Assembly: GCF_037414475.1 (NCBI RefSeq)
Contig: NZ_CP147913.1
Coordinates: 8,024,501-8,088,500 of the forward strand
Length of the DNA: 64,000 nucleotides
From: Myxococcus stipitatus
GTDB taxonomy: Bacteria > Myxococcota > Myxococcia > Myxococcales > Myxococcaceae
Direction of reading: 5' to 3'
Shown: positions 52,517 through 60,941 of the stretch, piece after piece
Numbering within the stretch: the first letter of the stretch is position 1
Layout: every line of letters starts with the position of its first letter
Program-made: the position numbers and the translations under genes
The notes under the pieces: generated by a model
The model's database searches: none
What the model saw: only the letters and a program-made list of their open reading frames with translations
Told to the model about the DNA's origin: nothing

Positions 52517-55500
52517 TTAGAACCCGACGTCGAGCGACGTCCAGAAGCTGCGGCTAGGGGGGAAGGGGGCGACGTCGATGTTGCGCGCGATGGCCTGGTT
52601 GCCGAAGTTGCTCACCTCGGGGTCCAGACCCGAGTAGCCGGTGAACGTCAGCAGGTTGCGGCCGCTGAGGCTCAGCCGCGCGCTCTGCAGCTTCGGGATG
52701 GCGGACACCCAGCTCTTGGGCAGGTTGTAGCTGAGCGTCACCTCGCGCAGCTTCAGGAACGTCGCGTCCTCGATGTAGACGGTGGCGCTCGTCCGGCGGG
52801 CCTCGACGCGCTGACGGCCTGCCGTCTCGAAGTCGACCGAGGTGCCGGCGTCGTCATAGAGGTAGCGCGTCAGGTTGACGATGTCGCTGCCCTGCTGCCA
52901 GTGGAACATGAAGGACAGCGTGAGGTCCTGGTAGCGCAGCGTGTTGGCGAAGCCCATGGTGAAGGTGGGCTCGGTGTCGCCAATCTTCCTCACGATGGGG
53001 TTGTTGTTCGCGTCGCGGCCGACGTTGCCGATGATCTGCGTCGCCGACTGGCCCTGCTCGATGTAGAACGAACCCAGGCTGTTGCCGAAGCCACCCGCCT
53101 GGAAGGGCGCCACCGGCAGGCTCGTCACCTTGCTGCGGTTGAGCGCGAACGTCGCGGAGCTCGTCCACTCGAAGTTGCCGCGCACGGGGGTGACCTGGAG
53201 CATGGCCTCCACGCCGCGGTTGCGCAGCGAGCCACCGTTGACGAACTGGGTGGTGAAGCCCGTGGACGCCGGCAGGGCGCGCTGCAGCAGCATGTCGCTG
53301 ATGGCGCGCTGGTACACGGACAGCTCCAGCATCACGTCGCCCTCGAGGAAGAGGGCGTCGACGCCCGCCTCGATTTCGCGCTGACGCTCCGGACGGATGT
53401 TCGGGTCACCCGCGACGCCCGTGCCGAGGATGCCCGGCGTACCCTGGACGTTGGCGCGGGAGTTCATGCCGCTGAACTTCATGCCGTAGAGGGGCTGGTT
53501 GCCCGTCTCGCCGTAGGCCACGCGCACCTTGAGCTCGTGGATGGCGGGCACGGGAGAGGGGATGCGGTAGGCGGACGCCAGCTTCGGGTAGAAGTAGAGC
53601 TTGTTGGCGTTGCCGTTGGCGCTGGTCTGCTCGCCGCGGACGGCGCCCACCAGGGTCAGCCGCTCATCGAGGAGGAGCAGCTCCTCCTGGACGTAGTAGC
53701 CGCGGTCGCGCACGTGCGACTCGTTGTCGCGCACGCCAATCACGGTGCCGGAGTCGATGCCGGGCTGACCCGCGCTGAGGTTCTCGCTGACGACGTACTT
53801 GGAGTCGATGCGGCGCTCTTCGAACTGGACACCCGCGGACGTCGTGGCCGAGAGGAACTTCGACGCCGGCTTGTACGAGTGCACCAGGTTGACGCCGGAG
53901 TTGATGTTGCGCACCTGGCTGGTGCCGAACAGCGACGTGCCCGGGAACGTGTCGTCGATGGGCTCGAAGTTGAGCTCGGGCGGGAACAGCAGCTTGTTCT
54001 CCTGCTGGAAGCGGTCCACGCCCGCGTTGGCCAGCACACGCAGGTGGTGCTCGTCCGTCTTCCACAGGTGGATGGTCGCGTCACCGGAACCCATGAAGCG
54101 CCACACGTCCTCGTCGTTCTTCACGAGGGCGGAGGTCTGCAGCGGGTTGGCGCCGTTGGCCAGGAACGGGTTCCTGGGGTAGACGCCCGCGGCGTCCGGC
54201 TCCATGTTCAGGAACTCGGGCACGGTGGGCATCACCATGTAGTTGGTGATGGTCTGGTTGTCGTTGTTGGTGAGGCCGCGCTGGCCCAGCGTGTGGATGA
54301 GGTTGGTGGCGACGTTGACCTCCACCACCTCGCCCACCGTCTGGCTCAGGTTGAGGCGGAACGACTGCTTCTCGTAGCCGGTGTTCTTGATGATGCCCGC
54401 GTCATCGCGGAGCAACGCGGAGGCGAAGTACTTGGTGTTGCCGCTGGCGCCGCTCACGCTGGCGAGTGTCTCCGTGGACAGGTCGCGGCGGCCGGCCAGC
54501 TCCTTCTCGTGGTCGTACGTCTTGCCCGTGAAGTAGTCCCGGGCCCGGGGACCGAAGACCTCCACGGCCTCCTCGACGGTCTCGAAGCGGCGGGTGCCCA
54601 GCGTGTTGGCCAGCGTGTACATGCCCAGCCGCTGGGTGATTTCGACCTTGGGGTCCCCGGCCTTGCCGCGCTTGGTGTTGATGATGACGACGCCGTTGGC
54701 GGCCTTGGAGCCGTAGATGGCGGCGGCGGAGGCACCCTTGAGGATTTCGATGCTCTCGATATCGTTGGGGTTGATGTCCGCGATGCGGTTGACCTGGTTG
54801 TCCTGCGTCGGGTTCGGGTTGGAGCCGCGCACGGACTCGGTCACCACGTACATGCCGTTGCCGATGGCCACATCGCTGACGAGCACACCGTCGATGACGT
54901 AGAGCGGCGCCGTGGAGCCGTTGATGGTGGACACGCCGCGCAGGCGCATCTGGATGCCGCCGCCGGGGGCGCCGGAGTTGGCCTGGATGTTGGCGCCGGC
55001 CACCTTGCCCTGGAGGGCCTGGTCGATGGTCTGCGCGGGGGCGCGGTTCATCTCCTCCGCGTTGACGGTGGCCACGGAGTTGGCCAGGTGCTTGCGGGCC
55101 AGCTCACTGGCGCGGCCCACCACGACCATCTCCTCGGAGAAGATGTTGTCGAGCGCGACGTTGAGCTCGCGCTGGGTGGGGCCCACGCGCACTTCACGCT
55201 CGCCATAGTCCTGGCTGGAGAAGAGCAGCGTGACGGAGCCCGGCGGGACGTTGGGCAGCGAGAACGTTCCGTCCAGCTCCGTCTCCACGCCTTGCGTGGT
55301 GCCCTTGATGATGACGCGCACCAGGGGCAGGCCCTCGTTCGTCAGCCGGTCCGCGACCCGGCCCTTCACGGTGCGCCCCAGGACGGGGGCCGCGGGCGGG
55401 GGGGAGGCCGGCGTCGTCGCCGCCGGGGTCTCCGTCGCTGGCGCTGGCGCCGGTGTGGCGGGTGCCTGGGCGGCGGGAGCCGGCTGTGGCTCCGCCGCGG

Positions 55501-55582
55501 GTGGGTTGCCTTCCTGCGCCATTGTTTCCAACGAGAAGAGTGCGATTACGCACCCCGGAATCAACGCTCTCTTAAGCGTCAT
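52517..55582 (-). CDS. SusC/RagA-like TonB-dependent outer-membrane transporter
   Basis: A 1021-residue protein: signal peptide (MTLKRALIPGCVIALFSLETMAQ), a 50-residue Pro/Ala-rich linker, a carboxypeptidase-regulatory-like domain (GRTVKGRVADRLTNEGLPLV), TonB-box-like EEMVVVG, plug domain (TIDQALQGKVAGANIQANSG, LYVIDGVLV, IEILKGASAAAIYGSKAANG) and a long barrel ending in FWTSLDVGF. GAGGAA precedes the ATG at 55582. It imports the ligand held by SusD using TonB energy. The barrel start and GASAAAIYG are typical of SusC rather than of siderophore receptors. Confidence 0.92.
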   Translation of the reverse strand: MTLKRALIPGCVIALFSLETMAQEGNPPAAEPQPAPAAQAPATPAPAPATETPAATTPASPPPAAPVLGRTVKGRVADRLTNEGLPLVRVIIKGTTQGVETELDGTFSLPNVPPGSVTLLFSSQDYGEREVRVGPTQRELNVALDNIFSEEMVVVGRASELARKHLANSVATVNAEEMNRAPAQTIDQALQGKVAGANIQANSGAPGGGIQMRLRGVSTINGSTAPLYVIDGVLVSDVAIGNGMYVVTESVRGSNPNPTQDNQVNRIADINPNDIESIEILKGASAAAIYGSKAANGVVIINTKRGKAGDPKVEITQRLGMYTLANTLGTRRFETVEEAVEVFGPRARDYFTGKTYDHEKELAGRRDLSTETLASVSGASGNTKYFASALLRDDAGIIKNTGYEKQSFRLNLSQTVGEVVEVNVATNLIHTLGQRGLTNNDNQTITNYMVMPTVPEFLNMEPDAAGVYPRNPFLANGANPLQTSALVKNDEDVWRFMGSGDATIHLWKTDEHHLRVLANAGVDRFQQENKLLFPPELNFEPIDDTFPGTSLFGTSQVRNINSGVNLVHSYKPASKFLSATTSAGVQFEERRIDSKYVVSENLSAGQPGIDSGTVIGVRDNESHVRDRGYYVQEELLLLDERLTLVGAVRGEQTSANGNANKLYFYPKLASAYRIPSPVPAIHELKVRVAYGETGNQPLYGMKFSGMNSRANVQGTPGILGTGVAGDPNIRPERQREIEAGVDALFLEGDVMLELSVYQRAISDMLLQRALPASTGFTTQFVNGGSLRNRGVEAMLQVTPVRGNFEWTSSATFALNRSKVTSLPVAPFQAGGFGNSLGSFYIEQGQSATQIIGNVGRDANNNPIVRKIGDTEPTFTMGFANTLRYQDLTLSFMFHWQQGSDIVNLTRYLYDDAGTSVDFETAGRQRVEARRTSATVYIEDATFLKLREVTLSYNLPKSWVSAIPKLQSARLSLSGRNLLTFTGYSGLDPEVSNFGNQAIARNIDVAPFPPSRSFWTSLDVGF

Positions 55583-55938
55583 TCGGATAGTTCCTCGCAA
55601 CGGTGGGAACGGCCCCCCCAGCAGGTGCCGTGGGCGCGAATCGTCACTGGCTGAACTGAATCAAGTCAATGGCGGTCCCAGTATTTCAAGAAGGTTGGCC
55701 AAATCCATTCAAACGGAAATATTCCGATCTCGTACCGAGCGGTGCTGACGCGCAGCGCGATGAGCACAGAGCCAAGAGGGGCTGCGTGCGCGACCTGCCC
55801 GGGAGCATCGTGGATCTCCGCGAGCCCGACTCCATGGGATGGGTTGTAACGGGTTACTGAGCACGGCCCGCATGACAGGCTTTGTCAGCCCGCGTCAGCG
55901 CGCCCGCATCGACAGGCGCGTCGCGGCATGCGCACGTT
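55583..55938. promoter_or_regulatory. AT-richer region upstream of susC-like gene
   Basis: No gene is convincing. The part 55660-55735 is clearly less GC-rich than its surroundings and holds two dyads, TTGGCCAA (55695-55702) and CGGAA-ATA-TTCCG (55714-55726), about 115-145 bases before the SusC start. These could be operators for the uptake genes. Confidence 0.4.
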
Positions 55939-56448
55939 TCAAGCCGCGTGTTTGCGTGTCCGCGCGAGAAAGCCGCGAAGCAGCGTGGCGAACTCGTCGT
56001 GATGCGCGCGGGGCGTGAAGGTGGCCACGCTGCTCAAGGGCACGACGCTGGCGTCCGTGAGGCGCAGGGCCAGTGCGTGAGCGGGGATGTCGTGGGGAGG
56101 AAGGAGCGTCACCTGGACGAGGACGTCTTCGATGTTCTCGGCGTCATACACGTGCTCGAAGCTCCCGCCCGTCGAGCGGCGCGCCACCGTCACCTTGCGG
56201 GTGCGGCAGTCCACGGTGCACGTCGTGAATGTGTAGCTCTTGAAGAAGCCGTACCAGAGGACCGCGGCGACCAGGAGGGACATGATGGGGCCGACCGCCA
56301 AGAGGGGATGGGAGCCATCCGAGAAGGCTCTCGCGGCGAAGAGGGCCCCGGTGAACACCGTGGTGATGGGGGCGAGCCAGAGGGCGGGGAGGCCGGGCCG
56401 CTCTGTCTCCACTCGCAACAAGGAGGACGTCTGTTTCAGGACCTTCAT
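55939..56448 (-). CDS. Small membrane protein of unknown function
   Basis: A 169-residue protein with two helices (about residues 24-43 and 48-68), then a soluble beta-rich tail (CTVDCRTRKVTVARRSTGGS) that resembles a PH-like fold. I do not recognise a family with confidence. It is divergent from leuS and alone on its strand apart from the SusC genes further on. Confidence 0.7.
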   Translation of the reverse strand: MKVLKQTSSLLRVETERPGLPALWLAPITTVFTGALFAARAFSDGSHPLLAVGPIMSLLVAAVLWYGFFKSYTFTTCTVDCRTRKVTVARRSTGGSFEHVYDAENIEDVLVQVTLLPPHDIPAHALALRLTDASVVPLSSVATFTPRAHHDEFATLLRGFLARTRKHAA

Positions 56449-56789
56449 CCGTGGTGCCCCCGCAAGGGACCTCTGTTCGTGCCAGCCCCCTGTCTAGACG
56501 CGAAGCCTCGAGGACGGAAACAGCTTGGAGAAGTCGGGAGGCAAGAAGTCCTGGCTTTCAAGGTGGGATAGGGCCAGACCTCCGGCCGGGGAGGGACGGA
56601 GCGGACGGGCCCCTCCGGGGTTGGGGCACAAGGGCCTGGGTCCGTGGGTTCTCCCGGGTCAGCCGGAGAAATCAGGTCCCGTCGGGGCCAGGGAGGGCCA
56701 CGTCCTGGCCGGTGGTCGGCGGGGACGAGGGAAGCCCGGCAAGACTAGTTGCCCCCAGGGCCGGCCCTCCCATAAGAGGCGCAGCGGAC
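56449..56789 (+). promoter_or_regulatory. Long structured leader of leuS
   Basis: GGCCAGG (56686-56692) pairs with CCTGGCC (56704-56710). Alternatively GGGAGGGCC (56691-56699) pairs perfectly with GGCCCTCCC (56763-56771), which ends three bases before the AAGAGG ribosome site. The two pairings share bases 56691-56692 and enclose each other's arms, so they compete. A further CCTCC/GGAGG hairpin occurs near 56580-56594. No coding frame is credible here. Confidence 0.4.
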
Positions 56790-59291
56790 ATGGCGATGAA
56801 CGAGCGTTACGAGCCCCAGGCGATTGAAGGTAAGTGGCAGGCCCGTTGGGACGAGGCCGGCATCTTCCGGGCGGGTAAGCGCCCGGGCGCACCCAAGAAG
56901 TACGTGCTCGAGATGCTGCCGTACCCCAGTGGCAAGATGCACATGGGGCACGTCCGCAACTACCTCATCGGAGATGTGTACGCGCGCTACTTCCTGATGC
57001 GCGGCTTTGACGTGCTGCACCCCATGGGGTGGGACGCCTTCGGCTTGCCGGCGGAGAACGCAGCCATCAAGGAGGGCGTGCACCCGGCCGTCCGCACCGC
57101 GGAGAACATCATCTCCTTCAAGAAGGAGATGAAGAGCCTGGGCTACAGCTACGACTGGGAGCGCGAGGTCAACACCAGCGCGCCCGAGTACTACCGCTGG
57201 AACCAGTGGTTCTTCATCCAGATGTTGGAGCGCGGGTTGGTCTACCGCCGCTTCAGCAAGGTGAACTGGTGTACGGGCTGCCACACCGTCATCGCCAACG
57301 AGCAGGTGAAGGACGGCGTCTGCGAGCGCTGCTCGTCGCCCGTGGTGGACCGGGAGATGCCTGAGTGGGCGTTCCGCATCACCCGCTACTCGCAGGACTT
57401 GTTGGACGCGCTGGACACCCTCAAGGAGTGGCCGGACCGCATCACCTCCATGCAGCGCAACTGGATTGGCCGCTCGGATGGCGCCGAGGCGGACTTCCGC
57501 GTCCAGGGGCATGACGCCACCCTTCGCGTCTTCACCACGCGGTTGGACACCATCTACGGCTGCACCTACGTGGTGCTCGCGCCGGACCACAAGCTGGTGG
57601 CCCAGGTGACGACCCCGGAGCGGCGCGCGGAGGTGGACGCCTTCGTCAAGCGCATGGCGGCGCAGTCCAAGACAGAGCGGCTGGGGGAGGGGACGGAGAA
57701 GGAAGGCATCTTCACCGGCGCCCACGCCATCAACCCCTTCACGGGGCAAGTGGTCCCCATCTGGATCGCCAACTTCGTGTTGAGCGACTACGGCACCGGC
57801 GCGGTGATGAGTGTGCCCGCGCACGATGAGCGGGACTTCGCGTTCGCGCGCAAGTACGCGTTGCCGGTGAAGGTCGTCATCCAGCCGGCCACGGGCGACA
57901 AGTTGCCTGCCGGCGAGGCGATGGAGGCCGCGTATCCGGAGTACGGCGTATTGGTGGACTCGGGTGAGTACACCGGGATGACGTCCGAGGCGGCTCGCCT
58001 GGCGATGGCGAAGAAGCTGGAGCAGGACGGCCGTGGCAAGGCGACGGTGACGTTCCGCCAGAAGGACTGGGGCTTCAGCCGCCAGCGCTACTGGGGCACG
58101 CCCATCCCCATCGTCTACTGCGGGAAGTGCGACCCGGAGCGCCAGGGCATCCCCGTGCCCTTGGACCAGTTGCCCGTGCGCCTGCCGGAAATCGACGTGC
58201 AGGAGGTGTTGACCGGCAAGGGCGAGCCCCCGTTGGCCAAGGTGCCCTCGTGGGTGAATACGACGTGCCCGAAGTGTGGCGGTCCCGCCCGGCGTGAGGC
58301 GGAGACGATGGACACGTTCGTCGACTCCTGCTGGTACTTCGCGCGCTACTTGTCGCCGCACTACGACGCCGCGCCGTTCGACCCGAAGGAGGCCCAGCGC
58401 TTCCTGCCCGTGGACATCTACGTGGGTGGGCCCGAGCACGCGGTGATGCACTTGCTGTACTTCCGGTTCTGGACCCGGGTGATGAAGCTGTTGGGGTTGA
58501 GCCCGGTGGACGAGCCCGTGAAGCGCTTGATCACGCAGGGCATCGTCAACGGCCCCGACGGCCGCAAGATGTCCAAGCGCTGGGGCAACGTGGTGGCGCC
58601 CGCCTCCATCGTCCAGAAGTACGGCGCCGACACCGCCCGGGCGTACGTGATGTTCGCGGGTCCGCCGGAGCGCGACTTCGACTGGTCCGACGACCAGGTG
58701 GAGGGCGTGTTCCGCTTCCTCAAGCGCGTCTGGACGTTGGCGTCCTCGCACCACGCCGCCGTGGCGGGCGCCACGCATGCGGGCCCGTACGAGGGCAAGG
58801 CGCTGGAGATTCGCCGCGCCGCGCACAAGGGGCTCAAGCGCGTGAGCGAGGCCATCGAGCGGCTGTCGTTCAACACGGCCATCGCGGGCACCATGGAGTG
58901 CGTCAACGCGCTCTATGCGACGGGCACGCCCGAGACGCCCGCGGAGAAGGCGGCCATGGCGGAGGCGGTGCGGTTGTTGGCGGTGATGCTCACGCCGTTC
59001 GCGCCGCACATCGCGGATGAAATCGCCGAGGCGTACGGGAGCAAGGAGCTCACCGTGGCCCAGCCGTGGCCGGACTTCGACCCCGCGTTGGTGGTGGACG
59101 ACGTCATCCCCTACGCGGTGCAGGTGAACGGCAAGCTGCGCGCGGAGATCCAGGTCGCCGCCAACGCGGCGGAGGCGGACGTCCGCGCCGCGGCCGAGGC
59201 GGACGAGCGCGTGCAGGCCGCCATCACCGGCAAGACGGTGCGCAAGTTCGTCTTCGTGCCCAAGCGGCTGGTGAACTTCGTCGTCGGCTGA
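56790..59291 (+). CDS. leuS: Leucyl-tRNA synthetase
   Basis: An 833-residue class Ia enzyme. HIGH-type motif is PYPSGKMHMGHVRNY (HMGH at 51-54), the editing domain holds TTRLDTIYGCTYVVLAP and AHDERDFAFA, the zinc region has CPKCGGPARRE, and the KMSKS loop is RKMSKRWGN (593-597). ATG 56790 begins MAMNERYEPQAIEGKWQ; the frame continues upstream to 56451 without homology. Followed at 12 bases by the zinc-ribbon gene. Confidence 0.97.
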   Translation: MAMNERYEPQAIEGKWQARWDEAGIFRAGKRPGAPKKYVLEMLPYPSGKMHMGHVRNYLIGDVYARYFLMRGFDVLHPMGWDAFGLPAENAAIKEGVHPAVRTAENIISFKKEMKSLGYSYDWEREVNTSAPEYYRWNQWFFIQMLERGLVYRRFSKVNWCTGCHTVIANEQVKDGVCERCSSPVVDREMPEWAFRITRYSQDLLDALDTLKEWPDRITSMQRNWIGRSDGAEADFRVQGHDATLRVFTTRLDTIYGCTYVVLAPDHKLVAQVTTPERRAEVDAFVKRMAAQSKTERLGEGTEKEGIFTGAHAINPFTGQVVPIWIANFVLSDYGTGAVMSVPAHDERDFAFARKYALPVKVVIQPATGDKLPAGEAMEAAYPEYGVLVDSGEYTGMTSEAARLAMAKKLEQDGRGKATVTFRQKDWGFSRQRYWGTPIPIVYCGKCDPERQGIPVPLDQLPVRLPEIDVQEVLTGKGEPPLAKVPSWVNTTCPKCGGPARREAETMDTFVDSCWYFARYLSPHYDAAPFDPKEAQRFLPVDIYVGGPEHAVMHLLYFRFWTRVMKLLGLSPVDEPVKRLITQGIVNGPDGRKMSKRWGNVVAPASIVQKYGADTARAYVMFAGPPERDFDWSDDQVEGVFRFLKRVWTLASSHHAAVAGATHAGPYEGKALEIRRAAHKGLKRVSEAIERLSFNTAIAGTMECVNALYATGTPETPAEKAAMAEAVRLLAVMLTPFAPHIADEIAEAYGSKELTVAQPWPDFDPALVVDDVIPYAVQVNGKLRAEIQVAANAAEADVRAAAEADERVQAAITGKTVRKFVFVPKRLVNFVVG

Positions 59292-59303
59292 GCGGGGACC
59301 CGG

Positions 59304-59900
59304 GTGCCCACCGAGGTCCTCGTCATGTGTCCCGCGTGTGGCCACCCCCAACCGGCGGGTGGCGCACGGTGCAGTGCCTGCGGCGCCTCGCTCCCCGAGG
59401 CGCCCGTACCCGCGCCCACGGGGCCCTTCGTCTCGGTGGACCTGGGCGCGGGGCACTCACTCGTGGGGGAGAACGGGCGGCTCACCTACCAGATGCCGCA
59501 TGGGGTTCCGCCGAGTGTGGTGGATCTCGCCCAGCTCCGGGCGCTGACGCTCGAGTCGCGTCCCTTCTTCGAGGCGCTGCTGCTGACGGCCTTCGGCGTG
59601 CTGGGCGTGGTGGCCTCGGGGCTCGCGCTCAAGCTCGTGGCCTTCGCGCTCGCGGGGCTGGGGGTGTTGCTCGCCGCGGTGTGCCGGGTGCACGCGCTGG
59701 TGCTCGAGGTGTCCTCGGGCGCGAGTGTCCGCTGGTCCCTGGGGCTGGCCCGGCGGGGCTCGGAGCGGGACGCGAGGCTCCTGGAGGGCTGGCGCGCGCT
59801 GGCCTTGTCGCTGCGCGCGCGGGACGTCGTCGTGCGGGACGCGGATGGCGCGGCGCCCATCCCTCCCCAGTCGGAGCCTCCCGAGGGACCTCGCGCTTGA
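59304..59900 (+). CDS. Zinc-ribbon membrane protein of unknown function
   Basis: A 198-residue protein starting with GTG. An N-terminal zinc ribbon (MCPACGHPQPAGGARCSACG) is followed by a linker, a two-helix hairpin (about residues 92-132) and a cytoplasmic tail. Not assignable. It is inserted between leuS and lptE, which are usually neighbours. Confidence 0.7.
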   Translation: MPTEVLVMCPACGHPQPAGGARCSACGASLPEAPVPAPTGPFVSVDLGAGHSLVGENGRLTYQMPHGVPPSVVDLAQLRALTLESRPFFEALLLTAFGVLGVVASGLALKLVAFALAGLGVLLAAVCRVHALVLEVSSGASVRWSLGLARRGSERDARLLEGWRALALSLRARDVVVRDADGAAPIPPQSEPPEGPRA

Positions 59901-59931
59901 CGGAGGGGCGCGGCCGGGTAGGGTGCCGCGC

Positions 59932-60456
59932 ATGTTGCTTCCCTTCAGGTCCGCCTCACGGCGTCTCCGTCTGGCCGTGGTGCTGGGCGGAGGGGCGTGC
60001 GTGGCGCTCCTCTCCTCGGGGTGTGGCTATCGCCTCGCGCCACGAAGCGAGGGGCTGCCCACGGAGGTGAAGACGGTGTGTGCGCCCATCTTCACCAACG
60101 ACACGCCCGAGCCCGCGCTCGAGACAGTCTTCACGCGCTACCTGCGTCAGGAGCTGACGCGGGTGGGGAAGCTCGGCGCCGGGACTTCCTGCGACGCGCG
60201 GGTGGAGGGGGCGGTGCTGCAGGTGTGGAGCTCGCCGACCATCGTGGGGCGCTACTTCCGCGTCCATGCGCAGATACGGCTGCGTCTGGTGCGGGAAGGG
60301 CAGCAACCCCAGGAGACCGTGGTCTTCGGCACCGAGGACTATCTGCCGGGAAGTGGCGACGTCCTCGAGGCTGAAGCGAATCGTCAGGCGGCCATGGACC
60401 GACTGGCGGAGGTGTTGATGCGCGACGGGTTTGATCGGCTGGCCAACGCCTGGTGA
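59932..60456 (+). CDS. lptE: LPS-assembly lipoprotein LptE
   Basis: A 174-residue protein with a lipoprotein signal ending SSGC (Cys31) followed by GYRL, the typical LptE start, and an alpha/beta core (VKTVCAPIFTNDTPEPALE). LptE plugs the LptD barrel that inserts lipopolysaccharide in the outer membrane. The position close to leuS supports the call; holA, the common next gene, is missing and rpsT follows convergently. Confidence 0.85.
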   Translation: MLLPFRSASRRLRLAVVLGGGACVALLSSGCGYRLAPRSEGLPTEVKTVCAPIFTNDTPEPALETVFTRYLRQELTRVGKLGAGTSCDARVEGAVLQVWSSPTIVGRYFRVHAQIRLRLVREGQQPQETVVFGTEDYLPGSGDVLEAEANRQAAMDRLAEVLMRDGFDRLANAW

Positions 60457-60474
60457 GGAGGCGGACGCCTCCTC
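60455..60474 (+). terminator. Hairpin overlapping the lptE stop
   Basis: GAGGAGGCG-GA-CGCCTCCTC, inverted repeat beginning in the stop codon. Confidence 0.5.
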
Positions 60475-60500
60475 CCAGCGAGCCTGCTTCGGAGTATGCG

Positions 60501-60522
60501 AGGGGACTTCGAGAAGTCCCCT
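60501..60522 (-). terminator. Hairpin downstream of rpsT
   Basis: AGGGGACTT, loop CGAG, AAGTCCCCT: perfect 9-bp stem with a tetraloop 8 bases beyond the rpsT stop. Confidence 0.6.
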
Positions 60523-60529
60523 GGGTGCA

Positions 60530-60802
60530 TCAGGCCTGGCGCGCGCTCTTGGCGGCGGCCTTGGCGAGGCGCGAGATGCGGCGCGAAGCGGTGCGCTTGT
60601 GCAGCACGCCCTTGGAGGCGGCCTTGTTCAGCGCCTTGGAGGCCGCCTTGACCGCGTCCGTCTTCTTGGCGGTGTCCTTGGTGCCAATGGCCTCCCGGGC
60701 GGACTTCACCGCGTTCTTCACCTCGGTGCGGACGGTGACGTTCCGGGCGCGGCGCTTCTCGGACTGACGGTAACGCTTCTCTGCGGACTTGGTGTTGGCC
60801 AA
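60530..60802 (-). CDS. rpsT: 30S ribosomal protein S20
   Basis: A 90-residue basic helical protein (ANTKSAEKRYRQSEKRRARN, KGVLHKRTASRRISRLAKA). The start codon is TTG, with GGAG seven bases upstream; no ATG or GTG is available near the conserved N-terminus. E. coli rpsT also starts with UUG, where it takes part in autoregulation. Upstream (60803-60941) a GACGCC/GGCGTC hairpin (60855-60871) lies between mazG and rpsT. Confidence 0.96.
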   Translation of the reverse strand: MANTKSAEKRYRQSEKRRARNVTVRTEVKNAVKSAREAIGTKDTAKKTDAVKAASKALNKAASKGVLHKRTASRRISRLAKAAAKSARQA

Positions 60803-60941
60803 GAGAAATCTCCAAGCAAAAGGCAGGCTAAAAAGAGGGGGCCGTCCTTACTGCGACGCCTCGCAGGCGTCAAGGCGGCCGTGCGTGTCCAGCCGGGTTT
60901 TCTGGACTCCGGCTGCGATCAGCGGGCTGCGCGGGGGGAAA

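Noticed and set aside
52505..55654. 1049-residue open frame on the plus strand
   Set aside because: Exact antisense shadow of the SusC-like gene, with Val/Gly/Glu-rich composition and no domain.
56449..56789. T-box leader for leuS
   Set aside because: GGTGGTCGGCGG near 56711 recalls the T-box core but the ACC of GGTGGTACCGCG is missing and no specifier stem was found.
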